From Flavobacteriales bacterium (GTDB lineage: Bacteria > Bacteroidota > Bacteroidia > Flavobacteriales_F > PHOS-HE28), in the NCBI GenBank assembly GCA_020635715.1, contig JACJZG010000020.1:1-55700 (forward strand): a stretch of DNA of 55,700 nucleotides, given 5' to 3'. A program made the position numbers and the translations under genes. The notes under the pieces were generated by a model. The model did no database searches. It saw nothing but the letters and a program-made list of their open reading frames with translations, and had not been told where the DNA came from. Positions within the stretch are counted from its first letter, which is position 1. Every line of letters begins with the position of its first letter. Positions 37,694-46,215 of this stretch are shown here, one piece after another.

Positions 37694-40600
37694 GCTGGTG
37701 TTCACCGACAGCACCACCGGCGCGACCACCAGCGCGGTATCGATGGAGACGCATCCAGAGGCATTGGAAACGCTCACATAATACTCCCCGGGGCACAGGC
37801 CGCTGATCGAATTGACGTCCGTGGCAAGCGTATTGCCGCCAGCGTCATTCCATGCAATGGTGCATGCCGGGTCCGAACAGTTGAACGCCACCGAGACACT
37901 CCCATCACAAACGTTCGGGCAGCTCGTGGTACCGTTGATCACCGTCAGGTCCTCCCCATCGGTATCGGTGATGGGCACGAGGCGTTGGATGGAACATCCG
38001 TTCTCATCCCTCACGGTCACGGTATAGAGCCCGGCGCAGAGGTCGGTCAGCGCGTCCCCGGAGCCGACCACGGCACCTTGTGCGTTGGTCCACTGGACAG
38101 CGAGCACGCCGGTGCCGCCACCAAAGATGGCCGTCGCAGTGCCCACACAGACCTGACATTGACTGGGCGTGGCCACCACGGAAAGGGTCAATGGCGCCGG
38201 TTCGGTCGTGGTGTAGCTGGCTTGTTGAGCACAACCTGCATTGTCCGTGATCAGCACGTTCCAGGTGCCGGCGCATAGGCCTGAGATGGATGCGGTGCCT
38301 TGACCGGCCGGCGGCTGCGGCGACCAGAGGTAGGTATAGCTCGCCGAGCCTCCGGAGGTGGCCAGTACGATGGAACCATCGCATATCCCCGCGCACAATG
38401 GATCCGTGATGGTCACATCGGCGATGATGGGTGGCGGTTCGGTGATCAGTACTTCGGCGACGATGCTGCATCCCGCAATGTCCGTGATGGTCACCTGCAC
38501 CGTTCCAGCACAGAGGCCTGAAGCGGTGGGCGTGCCCTGTCCGATGGGTGGGGGTGGTGACCAGATGTAGGTGTATGGTTCGGCACCACCGGTCGGTCCC
38601 ACCGTGGCGGTCCCATCGCATGATCCATTGCAGGTCACTGGCGTGCTGCTGCTGTTCGGAACGATCACGGCGCTGGGGTCGATGGTGATGTTGAGCGTGG
38701 TATCACACCCGTTGGCATCGGAAAGTGTCACTGCGTACGTCGTCCCCGCGCACAATCCGGTCGCTGATGGCGTGCCCTGCCCTCCGCCAGGGGGTGGCTG
38801 CCAGTCGTACAGGATGGTGCCCGTTCCACCACTGGCGGTGATCGTCGCCGATCCCGTGCAGAGGCCAGCGCAGGTCTCCGGCAAAGCCACGACCGTGGCG
38901 GTGATCGGGGCCGGATCGTTGATCACGAACGCGATGGTCGTGTCGCACCCGGCTGCATCCGTAATGGTCAAGGTATAGGACCCCGGACAGAGGCCGCTGG
39001 CATCGGGGCTTCCCTGGCCAAGGGCGGGGGCCGGCGTCCATACATAGCCCAGCGCACCCGTGCCGCCGCTCGCCGACGCGTTCGCCGTACCATCGCATTC
39101 CCCAGCGCACGACGCATCCTCGGTGACCAGGACCACGGTGATGGCCGGTGGTTCGGCGATGGTGAAGGTGATGGTGGTATCGCAGGAACCGGAAGTGATC
39201 GTCACGGACCAATCCCCGGCACAGAGGCCTGAAACACTTCCCGTACCCTGTCCGACGGGCGGCGGGGGCGTCCAGTTGAATGCGTAATTCCCATCGCCAC
39301 CGGTGGGCGCAAGGGTGATGGTGCCATCACAATCGCCCGCGCAGGTCACATCGCTCTGCGTCGCGTTCGGCACGATGGGATCCGGCGACATGATGGTGAA
39401 GGCGATCGTCGTATCGCAGCCCACATCATCGGTCACGGTGAGCGTATAGGCTTGCGCGCACAACCCGGAGACCTCATCGGTCCCCTGACCGCTGCCCGGC
39501 TCCGGCGACCAAGCATAGGAATAAGGGGAGACGCCGCCAGTTGCGATCACGCCCGCCTCCCCATCACAGGTGTTCGGGCAGGAGGTGGGCGTAAGCTGAA
39601 GGGACAGCAGGATCGGTGCCGCCGGTTCAATGTTGAAGGGCACGGTGATCGAGCAGCCGTTCGCATCCGTGATCAGGACGGTGACCGCCCCCGCGCAGAA
39701 TCCGGTCGCGCTCGCAGTGCCCTGACCCGTTGCCGGTTCAGGCGTCCACAGGTAGCTATAGTCCGGTGCGCCACCGCTGACGATCACGCTGGCAGCCCCA
39801 TCGCACAAATTCCCGCAGGTGACATTGGTCTTGTTCTGCAGGGCCGTCATGGGCACGGGTTCCAGAATGGTGAAGACGATGGTCGTATCACAACCCGCCG
39901 CATCCGTGATGACCAACTGATGGATCCCTGCGCATAGGTCGGTCGCCTGGGTCGTGCCTTGCCCAACAACGACACCCGGCCCCCATGCGTAGGCGAGGGT
40001 CCCGGTGCCTCCGGAAGCGATCACCGAGGCGGTACCATCACAGGTACCGGGGCAGCTGGTATCGGTCGTCGTGATAGCAGCGGTAATGGGCAATGGCTCT
40101 GTGATCGTGAATGTCACGGTGGTATCACATGCCCCCGACGTGATGGTAACGGTCCAGTCGCCGCCGCAGAGGCCCGAGGCTTCCGACGTTCCCTGCCCCA
40201 CGGGTGGAGCGGGCGACCAGGAGTAGGCGAAGGTTCCATTCCCGCCGGTGGGCGCCAAGGTGATCCGCCCATCGCAGTCACCCGCGCAGGTCATATCGGT
40301 CTGCACGGCGTTCGGCGCGATCGGCGGTGGTGCCGTGATGGTGAACGCGATGGTGCTGTCACATCCCACGGCATCGGTCACCGTCAGGCTGTATGCCTGG
40401 GGGCACAACAAGGTGCCGGCACTGGTCCCCTGCCCTGCGCCGGGTTCGGGAGACCAGACATAGGTATAGTCCGGCGTGCCACCGGTCACGATCACACCGG
40501 CCTCGCCATCGCACGCGCCCGGACAACTGGCAGGCAGCACCTGCAAGGAGAGCAACAGGGGGACCGCTTCCTCGATGACGAAGTCCACGGTGAGCGTGCA

Positions 40601-42979
40601 TCCGTTCACATCGGTGATGAGCACGGAAACGGACCCGGCACAGAAGCCTGTTGCAGCAGGAGTCCCTTGTCCTGAAGTGGGTTCCGGCGTCCATGTGTAG
40701 GAGAAGCCTCCATTCCCACCCGAAGCGACGACCGTAGCGGTGCCGTCGCACAGGCTTCCGCAGGTCACGTTCGTCTGGCTTGATGTGGCGGTGATCGGCG
40801 GAGGTTCGTTGATGAGGAAGGTGAGCGTGGTATCACATCCGTTGTCGTCGGTCACCAACAAGGAGTATGGACCGGCGCACAAGCCGGTGGCCGTGGCGGT
40901 CCCCTGGCCACCAGCGGGTGCAGGTGTCCACACGAAGGTGTAGTTCGGAGTGCCTCCGCTAACGGAAACGGTGGCTTCCCCATCGCAGGATCCGGCACAG
41001 GAGGCATCCGTGGCATCCACGGAGGCCAGCAAGGGAGGAGGCGCGTTAACGGTGAAGGTGATCGCTGTATCACAGCCCGCAACGTCGGTGATCATGACGA
41101 GCCAGTCCCCCGGACAGAGCCCTGAGACCGACGGGGTGCCCTGGCCGGATGGCGGGACGGGAGACCAGAGGTAGGTATAGCCTGGTGATCCGCCGGAGAC
41201 CGTCAATACGACACCGCCATCGCAGGTGTTCGAGCAGGAGGCGTTGGTGACATCACCCTGCACGTCGAAGGGTGGCGGCGCATCGATGGTGATGGACACC
41301 AGCGTGTCGCAGCCGGAAGGCACATCGGTGATGAGCACCGTGTACACACCAGCGCACAAGCCTCCCGCATTGCCCGAACCCTGTCCCGTTCCGGGGGCCG
41401 GGTTCCAGGCGAAGGTGTACGGGCCCACGGTGCCGGAGGGGGTGATGGTCGCGCTTCCGTCGCAGGCGGAGGAACAGGAAGCGGGTGTAGACTGGATGGC
41501 GAGGTCGATAGCCGGGGGCTGCGCTATGACGAAGGCGACCGTGGTATCGCACCCGTTCGCATCCGCGATGCGCACGTTGTAGTTCCCAGCGCACAGTCCG
41601 CTGACGCTCGGTGATCCCTGGGCCGCCGGAGGTGGTGTCCATGTGATGGTGAGCCCCCCGGTGCCGCCGGTGGGTGTCACGGAAGCGGTGCCATCACATT
41701 CCCCAAAGCAGCCGGCATCCGTGAAGCTGAGGTTGGGAATGATCGGTTGCACATTGAAGAAGAACGTGGTGTCGAAGGTGCACAGGTTGGCATCCCGGAT
41801 CTGAAGGGTGTTGAGGCCTGCACAGAGCTGGTTGAAGGAGGAGTTCGATCCCGCTCCATTGTTCCAATTGTAGGTGGATGGCGACACCCCACCGATCGCC
41901 AGGGCCGTGCGCGTTCCATTGCACACATCGGCGCAGGTGGGAGGCGTTCCCTGGCCGAAGAAGATCACGCCGATCGGCGCGGGCTCGGTCACGTTCACTT
42001 GAACAGGGCAGCTGATACCCTGACCCACGTCGGTCACAACCACGAGCTGTGGTCCGCCGCATGCCGTGGTCCACGTGGCCGTGGTCGGCCCGCCGTTCAA
42101 CCAAGCGTATTGGAAGTTGCCGCTTCCTCCCGTGACCGTGACCGTGACCGTGGCGTTGCATTGACCGCGACAACGCACCCCGAAGCCGTTGTAATTGGTC
42201 ACCACCTGCGCGTTGACCGTGAATGGCGTCTGACCCGGATCGGTGCCACAAACGTTGATATCGCGATCACCACCGACCAACGCATCGGAGGCGTGTTGCA
42301 CCACGCCGTTCACCTCCAGCACCGCCGAAGGAGCGAGCAGTTCGCGCAGCACATCTCCGGTCGGGGCCTCCTGAAGGGACCACACCGATCGACCGGCGAT
42401 GATCGATCCGCGAGCAGGCGCCTCCTCCACGACACGGTGCGCGCTGATGCGCGCGGCATTGGCGATGAGCGTCCCCTGCCGCAGGCGCAGGGCACCATCC
42501 ACGCGCAGGTCGCTGATCACCGACCAGGATCCACTTCCGTCGAGGATCAGGTCGCCGGCGATGCTTGCGCCGCGCGGATCGATGTTCACGCCCTGTCGAT
42601 GGACCGTGAGCCGCACGGCCATGCCCCCATCCCAGCGCACTTCGCCCGTGGCGGAAAGCTCGCCGGCCACCGCCAGTTCGGAACGTGCATGTCCCTCGAA
42701 GCGCACCGCGGCCGCACCGGCGTTCACCAGCAGCGAGCGGCATTCCGCGCGAGCCTCCACCGCGATGTGCAGATCGGCGGTCGTCGCCATCACCACGTCG
42801 TCATCGGCACGCGGCACGGATGCACCCCCGGTACCATTCTGCGTGGTGCTCCAGTGGGAGACATCCTCCCAGCGACCATCACCTCCGACCCAGTAGCGGG
42901 TCTGCGCCATGGCAGTGGCCGCGCAGGTGAGAAGGAGGAAGGTCAGGAGCTTCGGAAGCAGTGCGTAGGTTCTGTTCAC
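37637..42979 (-). CDS. Giant SprB-repeat gliding-motility-type adhesin, N-terminal segment
   Basis: This is the first 1,760 residues of a gene that runs to 33657 (about 3,100 residues if repaired). A signal peptide (1-25, ending ATAMAQ) is followed by a surface-adhesin N-terminus (TRYWVGGDGRWEDVSHWS, then VPRADDDVVMATTADLHI). From about residue 270 there are tandem SprB repeats of 75-80 residues. A typical unit is CAGSCDGEATVSVSGGTPNY, FVWTPAPAGGQGTATATGLC, and SLLVTDDNGCDTTLTFLI. SprB is the mobile adhesin of Flavobacterium gliding; here an attachment or gliding role is inferred. The gene begins 12 bp after the PorP gene at 42992. The last residues before 37693 are correct, those after are out of frame. 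Confidence 0.9.
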   Translation of the reverse strand: MNRTYALLPKLLTFLLLTCAATAMAQTRYWVGGDGRWEDVSHWSTTQNGTGGASVPRADDDVVMATTADLHIAVEARAECRSLLVNAGAAAVRFEGHARSELAVAGELSATGEVRWDGGMAVRLTVHRQGVNIDPRGASIAGDLILDGSGSWSVISDLRVDGALRLRQGTLIANAARISAHRVVEEAPARGSIIAGRSVWSLQEAPTGDVLRELLAPSAVLEVNGVVQHASDALVGGDRDINVCGTDPGQTPFTVNAQVVTNYNGFGVRCRGQCNATVTVTVTGGSGNFQYAWLNGGPTTATWTTACGGPQLVVVTDVGQGISCPVQVNVTEPAPIGVIFFGQGTPPTCADVCNGTRTALAIGGVSPSTYNWNNGAGSNSSFNQLCAGLNTLQIRDANLCTFDTTFFFNVQPIIPNLSFTDAGCFGECDGTASVTPTGGTGGLTITWTPPPAAQGSPSVSGLCAGNYNVRIADANGCDTTVAFVIAQPPAIDLAIQSTPASCSSACDGSATITPSGTVGPYTFAWNPAPGTGQGSGNAGGLCAGVYTVLITDVPSGCDTLVSITIDAPPPFDVQGDVTNASCSNTCDGGVVLTVSGGSPGYTYLWSPVPPSGQGTPSVSGLCPGDWLVMITDVAGCDTAITFTVNAPPPLLASVDATDASCAGSCDGEATVSVSGGTPNYTFVWTPAPAGGQGTATATGLCAGPYSLLVTDDNGCDTTLTFLINEPPPITATSSQTNVTCGSLCDGTATVVASGGNGGFSYTWTPEPTSGQGTPAATGFCAGSVSVLITDVNGCTLTVDFVIEEAVPLLLSLQVLPASCPGACDGEAGVIVTGGTPDYTYVWSPEPGAGQGTSAGTLLCPQAYSLTVTDAVGCDSTIAFTITAPPPIAPNAVQTDMTCAGDCDGRITLAPTGGNGTFAYSWSPAPPVGQGTSEASGLCGGDWTVTITSGACDTTVTFTITEPLPITAAITTTDTSCPGTCDGTASVIASGGTGTLAYAWGPGVVVGQGTTQATDLCAGIHQLVITDAAGCDTTIVFTILEPVPMTALQNKTNVTCGNLCDGAASVIVSGGAPDYSYLWTPEPATGQGTASATGFCAGAVTVLITDANGCSITVPFNIEPAAPILLSLQLTPTSCPNTCDGEAGVIATGGVSPYSYAWSPEPGSGQGTDEVSGLCAQAYTLTVTDDVGCDTTIAFTIMSPDPIVPNATQSDVTCAGDCDGTITLAPTGGDGNYAFNWTPPPPVGQGTGSVSGLCAGDWSVTITSGSCDTTITFTIAEPPAITVVLVTEDASCAGECDGTANASASGGTGALGYVWTPAPALGQGSPDASGLCPGSYTLTITDAAGCDTTIAFVINDPAPITATVVALPETCAGLCTGSATITASGGTGTILYDWQPPPGGGQGTPSATGLCAGTTYAVTLSDANGCDTTLNITIDPSAVIVPNSSSTPVTCNGSCDGTATVGPTGGAEPYTYIWSPPPPIGQGTPTASGLCAGTVQVTITDIAGCSIVAEVLITEPPPIIADVTITDPLCAGICDGSIVLATSGGSASYTYLWSPQPPAGQGTASISGLCAGTWNVLITDNAGCAQQASYTTTEPAPLTLSVVATPSQCQVCVGTATAIFGGGTGVLAVQWTNAQGAVVGSGDALTDLCAGLYTVTVRDENGCSIQRLVPITDTDGEDLTVINGTTSCPNVCDGSVSVAFNCSDPACTIAWNDAGGNTLATDVNSISGLCPGEYYVSVSNASGCVSIDTALVVAPVVLSVNTSSARCPVPEHVMVPPPSAS

Positions 42980-42991
42980 GGGGTCTTGCTT

Positions 42992-43933
42992 CTAGTCGAA
43001 CGCTGGACAACTGATCATGCGCTTGGCGCCATCATCGGCACGACACGGGGTGATCGCGAGGATGACCTCATGGGTATTGGAGCTCGCCGTGCGCAGGCGC
43101 GACGTGGTGATGTCGTAACTGTACCCGAGCTGGAAGTACTTCAGGAAGCCGACCTTCATCATGGCCACCAGGGCATCCCCATTGCGGTAGCCGATGCCGA
43201 TGCCGTGGAGGCGGTTCCATTCCACCATGCCATTGATGTCCATGGCGATGGGTGCACCACCGGCGAACTTCGCCAATCCGCTCGGCACGAACGCGGTCTT
43301 GCGTCCGATGCGGTAGCGGTAGCCCGCGCTGAACATGATGTGCCTGCCGAAGCGTGACTGATCGGTCCCGATATCGCCCAGGCGGTTCGCCAGCACCTCG
43401 TGGATCGACAGTCCGGCCCAAGCGGTCTTGCTGTAGCACCAGATGCCCGGTGTGATCTCCGGATAGACCAGCGCGGCGGCCTGTGAGGTCAGCGCGGGGT
43501 CATCGTAATCGGCGAGCGTCACCTCACCGACGGACAACTTCACCTGCCGCACCCCGGCGAAGAGCCCCATGGACAGGTAGAAGTTCCTGCTCATCTGGAT
43601 GTGGTAGGCGTAGGCCAGCAGGAATCCGGTATATCCGAAATTGCCGGCCTCGTCCGCCTCGATGAAGGCGCCCACGCCGTGCTTGTTGGCTTGGAACGGC
43701 TTCCCCTTGGCGCGCAACGCTCCGTGGAGGCTCACCCAACCCGTCGTCGGGGCTCCCTCGTAGCCCACCCATTGCTGCCGATAACCGAGGCGCATGTCCA
43801 GGCAGTCCTTGCTTCCCGCCACGGCCGGATTCACGCTGAACTGGTTGAACACGTATTGGGAATACTGCGCCAGCTGCTGTGCACGAACGCCCGAAGCGAC
43901 CAACAGGAGTGACAGCGCCACCGGATACTTCAT
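42992..43933 (-). CDS. PorP/SprF-family T9SS membrane protein (first copy)
   Basis: A 313-residue outer-membrane protein with a signal peptide (1-18, ending GVRAQ). The core is QLAQYSQYVFNQFSVNPAVA, then YRQQWVGYEGAPTTGWVSLH, and near the end FQLGYSYDITTSRLRTASSN. The start at 43933 overlaps the upstream type B gene by 4 bp; the longer open frame upstream encodes no signal peptide. It sits between two sorting-domain genes, so it could serve either. Confidence 0.95.
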   Translation of the reverse strand: MKYPVALSLLLVASGVRAQQLAQYSQYVFNQFSVNPAVAGSKDCLDMRLGYRQQWVGYEGAPTTGWVSLHGALRAKGKPFQANKHGVGAFIEADEAGNFGYTGFLLAYAYHIQMSRNFYLSMGLFAGVRQVKLSVGEVTLADYDDPALTSQAAALVYPEITPGIWCYSKTAWAGLSIHEVLANRLGDIGTDQSRFGRHIMFSAGYRYRIGRKTAFVPSGLAKFAGGAPIAMDINGMVEWNRLHGIGIGYRNGDALVAMMKVGFLKYFQLGYSYDITTSRLRTASSNTHEVILAITPCRADDGAKRMISCPAFD

Positions 43934-44922
43934 CGAATGATGGTGACGAAGCCCGTGTACGGCGGCGAGCGCCCTTCGAGCTGGTTCAACTGGATGTGGT
44001 AGTAGTAGGTCCCCACGGTGAGCGCCCGGCCGTTGTGGGTGCCATCCCATGGATCGCGGTAGCCATTGCTCCGGAACACCACCTGTCCCCAGCGGTCATG
44101 GATCAGCACTTCCGCTCCGGGATAGTCGTTCATACCGGGGATCTCCCAGGTATCGTTCTTGCCGTCGTTGTTCGGGGTGAAGGTGTTCGGTGGTTCAATG
44201 CGTCGGACCACTTCCACGACGACCTCATCGGTATAGGTGCACCCGTCGATCTCACTGGTCATGGTGTAGATCGTGGTGGCCGAAGGGCTGGCGATGGGGT
44301 CCGGTATCCCGTTCCCGCTCAGGCCTGCGGTGGGCGACCAATCGATGGTACCGACACTGTAGCCATCGAGCTGGGTCCCTTCTCCAAAGCCGATGGTCCG
44401 GTCCGTCCCGGCGCTCATGTCCACACCGATGACATCGACGCCGGGGCCGGTGATGGCCAGCCTGAACTCGCATTGCGCGGGGAACAAGGTCCCATTGTTC
44501 ATGGCGCCTGCCACGACGATCCAGTAGGTGGTGTTCGGGTCCAGGCCCTGAGTGGTGGTCACAGAGAAGTCGATATCGCTCTCCTCGCAGGATGAAACGG
44601 CGTTGAAGTCCATCAACGAACAGCTCCCATCGCCGCTCAGTACCACCACGTTCAGTTCATCATCATGATCGGGCAGGTCCAGGCAATCACCGATGAGCAC
44701 CGAGACGGTGACGGGTCCGCCCACGGAATTGGTGACGAAGGTGTACCAGGTGGTGGAAGGTGTTCCGCAGAACCCGGGCACGGCGGTGCCGCCGGTATTG
44801 TTGCCCAGCACGTCCGTATGCGCACAGATGCGTTGCGCGCTGGCGCAGTCACTGTTGGGTGGCTGTGCGCGGAGGGTGTGGGCCAGGAGGGTCATGGCCA
44901 GGAATGGAACAACGCGGATCAT
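43930..44922 (-). CDS. T9SS type B sorting-domain protein, first gene of the T9SS locus
   Basis: A 330-residue secreted protein. It has a signal peptide (1-19, ending TLRAQ) and a pre-peptidase-like beta domain (SDCASAQRICAHTDVLGNNT, WYTFVTNSVGGPVTVSV, YWIVVAGAMNNG) of a type common in Bacteroidota surface proteins. One Ig-like segment and a full gliding-motility C-terminal domain follow (PPNTFTPNNDGKNDTWEIPG, VLIHDRWGQVVFRSNGY, LTVGTYYYHIQLNQ). The start at 44922 places the signal peptide correctly. It overlaps PorP by 4 bp. The upstream 230 bp hold the probable promoter of the whole locus. Confidence 0.88.
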   Translation of the reverse strand: MIRVVPFLAMTLLAHTLRAQPPNSDCASAQRICAHTDVLGNNTGGTAVPGFCGTPSTTWYTFVTNSVGGPVTVSVLIGDCLDLPDHDDELNVVVLSGDGSCSLMDFNAVSSCEESDIDFSVTTTQGLDPNTTYWIVVAGAMNNGTLFPAQCEFRLAITGPGVDVIGVDMSAGTDRTIGFGEGTQLDGYSVGTIDWSPTAGLSGNGIPDPIASPSATTIYTMTSEIDGCTYTDEVVVEVVRRIEPPNTFTPNNDGKNDTWEIPGMNDYPGAEVLIHDRWGQVVFRSNGYRDPWDGTHNGRALTVGTYYYHIQLNQLEGRSPPYTGFVTIIR

Positions 44923-45023
44923 CGCCAAAGACAGGGCAGTGCGCGGGTGCACGTACGGCCGAGCCGAAGGTAGAAGGCGGTGTTCCCGAGCCAGGTCGCG
45001 CATGGTCCGCACTTTCGCACAAG

Positions 45024-45037
45024 GTACTGTTCAGTAC
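45024..45037. promoter_or_regulatory. Inverted repeat GTACTG-TT-CAGTAC upstream of the T9SS locus
   Basis: A 14-bp inverted repeat interrupted only by its two central bases lies about 105 bp before the first T9SS gene. On the minus strand its right arm runs into TACCTTG, a weak -7-like box. A regulator bound here could occlude that promoter. No other gene starts nearby. Confidence 0.35.
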
Positions 45038-45153
45038 ACGGGAAGTCGGACCGTGAGGTGCCGCAAGCCGGTGTTCCTCACGTCGCATGCCCCGACCACC
45101 GGGTGTTCCAGGCCGCCTGGATCCCGCTTCGCCAGGCAGGCGGTGGTGGCCGC

Positions 45154-46215
45154 TCAGCCCCGCGCCAGCTGTTCCAGGCGTGCCTTGTTCTTGATCCGGA
45201 TGCTGCGGCCCTGCGTGTCGATCAACTTATCCTCCTTCAACTCGGTGAGGCAACGTATCAGGGATTCGGTGGCGGTCCCTACGATGGTGGCCAGGTCCTC
45301 TCGGCTCATGTGCAGCCCCAGGTCGGCTTCCTGATCGTTGCCGAAGCGCTCATGAACGCGCAACAGGGCCTGTGCCACGCGCTGGCGCACGCTGGAGTAG
45401 GCCAGCTGGAGCAGGTGTTCCTCCAACTCCCGTGCGTTGCCCGCGAGCATCTTGATGAAGCGGATGCTCACGTCGCGGTCCTTGTAGAGCAGGGAAAGCA
45501 GATCCTCCCGCGGGACCAACGCCACTTCGGTATCCTCCAGCGCCTCGGCCGTTTCCACCGCCCGCCCGTTCTCGAACAGGCCCATGTATCCGACGAGGTC
45601 GCCGCTGGCATGCAGGCCGGTCACCAGCTCCTTGCCGTCGTGGTTGATCTTGAAGGTGCGCAGCTTGCCCTTCACCACGTATGGCAGCTGCCGGAGTTCA
45701 TCGCCTTCGTGGAAGAGCACCTCCTTCTTCCGGAACTCGCGGGTGCGGCGTTCCTTGGCCAGGTCCTTCAGGGGGTCCAATGACCGGGCTTGATCAATGA
45801 ACCGGGTGAAGCCCTCGAAGCCCTTGTCAAAGCCTTTTCGGAAGAGATCACTGCGTTTCAAGCGCCCTTCGATCGCATTGAGGAGTTCGCTTTCCTCGAA
45901 GGGCTTCGTCAGGTAGTCGTCCGCGCCCAGTTCCATGCCCTTCCGGACATCGCCGCGTTCCGCCTTGGCGCTGAGGAACACAAAGGGCACCTCCGCCGTT
46001 ACGGGATCACGACCGAGCATGTGGAGCACACCGTAGCCATCCAGTTCGGGCATCATGATGTCGCAGAGCACCAGGTCGGGGACCTCCTTGCGGGCGGCTT
46101 CCACCCCTTTCCTGCCGTTCTCCGCCTTGATCACGCGGTAATGGGCAAGCTCGAGGATCTCGGCGGTGTTCTCTCGCATATCGGCATCGTCCTCGATCAA
46201 CAGGATGGTCTTCAT
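45154..46215 (-). CDS. Response regulator with Crp/Fnr-type output (REC-cNMP-HTH fusion)
   Basis: A 353-residue regulator. The receiver domain (1-120) has the acidic pair EDD, phospho-acceptor D52 (VLCDIMMPELDGYG) and the conserved lysine of YLTKPF. A cyclic-nucleotide-type beta roll (about 165-270, VLFHEGDELRQLPYVVKGKL, ASGDLVGYMGLF) and a Crp-type winged helix follow (MSREDLATIVGTATESLIRC). Its start overlaps the histidine kinase stop by 4 bp, so the kinase is its partner. The fusion means phosphorylation could gate a Crp/Fnr-like DNA-binding domain. It is a candidate reader of the TGA-N6-TCA sites in this island. Confidence 0.93.
   Translation of the reverse strand: MKTILLIEDDADMRENTAEILELAHYRVIKAENGRKGVEAARKEVPDLVLCDIMMPELDGYGVLHMLGRDPVTAEVPFVFLSAKAERGDVRKGMELGADDYLTKPFEESELLNAIEGRLKRSDLFRKGFDKGFEGFTRFIDQARSLDPLKDLAKERRTREFRKKEVLFHEGDELRQLPYVVKGKLRTFKINHDGKELVTGLHASGDLVGYMGLFENGRAVETAEALEDTEVALVPREDLLSLLYKDRDVSIRFIKMLAGNARELEEHLLQLAYSSVRQRVAQALLRVHERFGNDQEADLGLHMSREDLATIVGTATESLIRCLTELKEDKLIDTQGRSIRIKNKARLEQLARG

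Noticed and set aside
24159..42979. Regularly spaced repeats of about 220-240 bp suggesting a CRISPR-like or satellite array
   Set aside because: The units are protein-coding Ig-like and SprB repeats with variable DNA, far longer than CRISPR repeats, and no cas genes are present.
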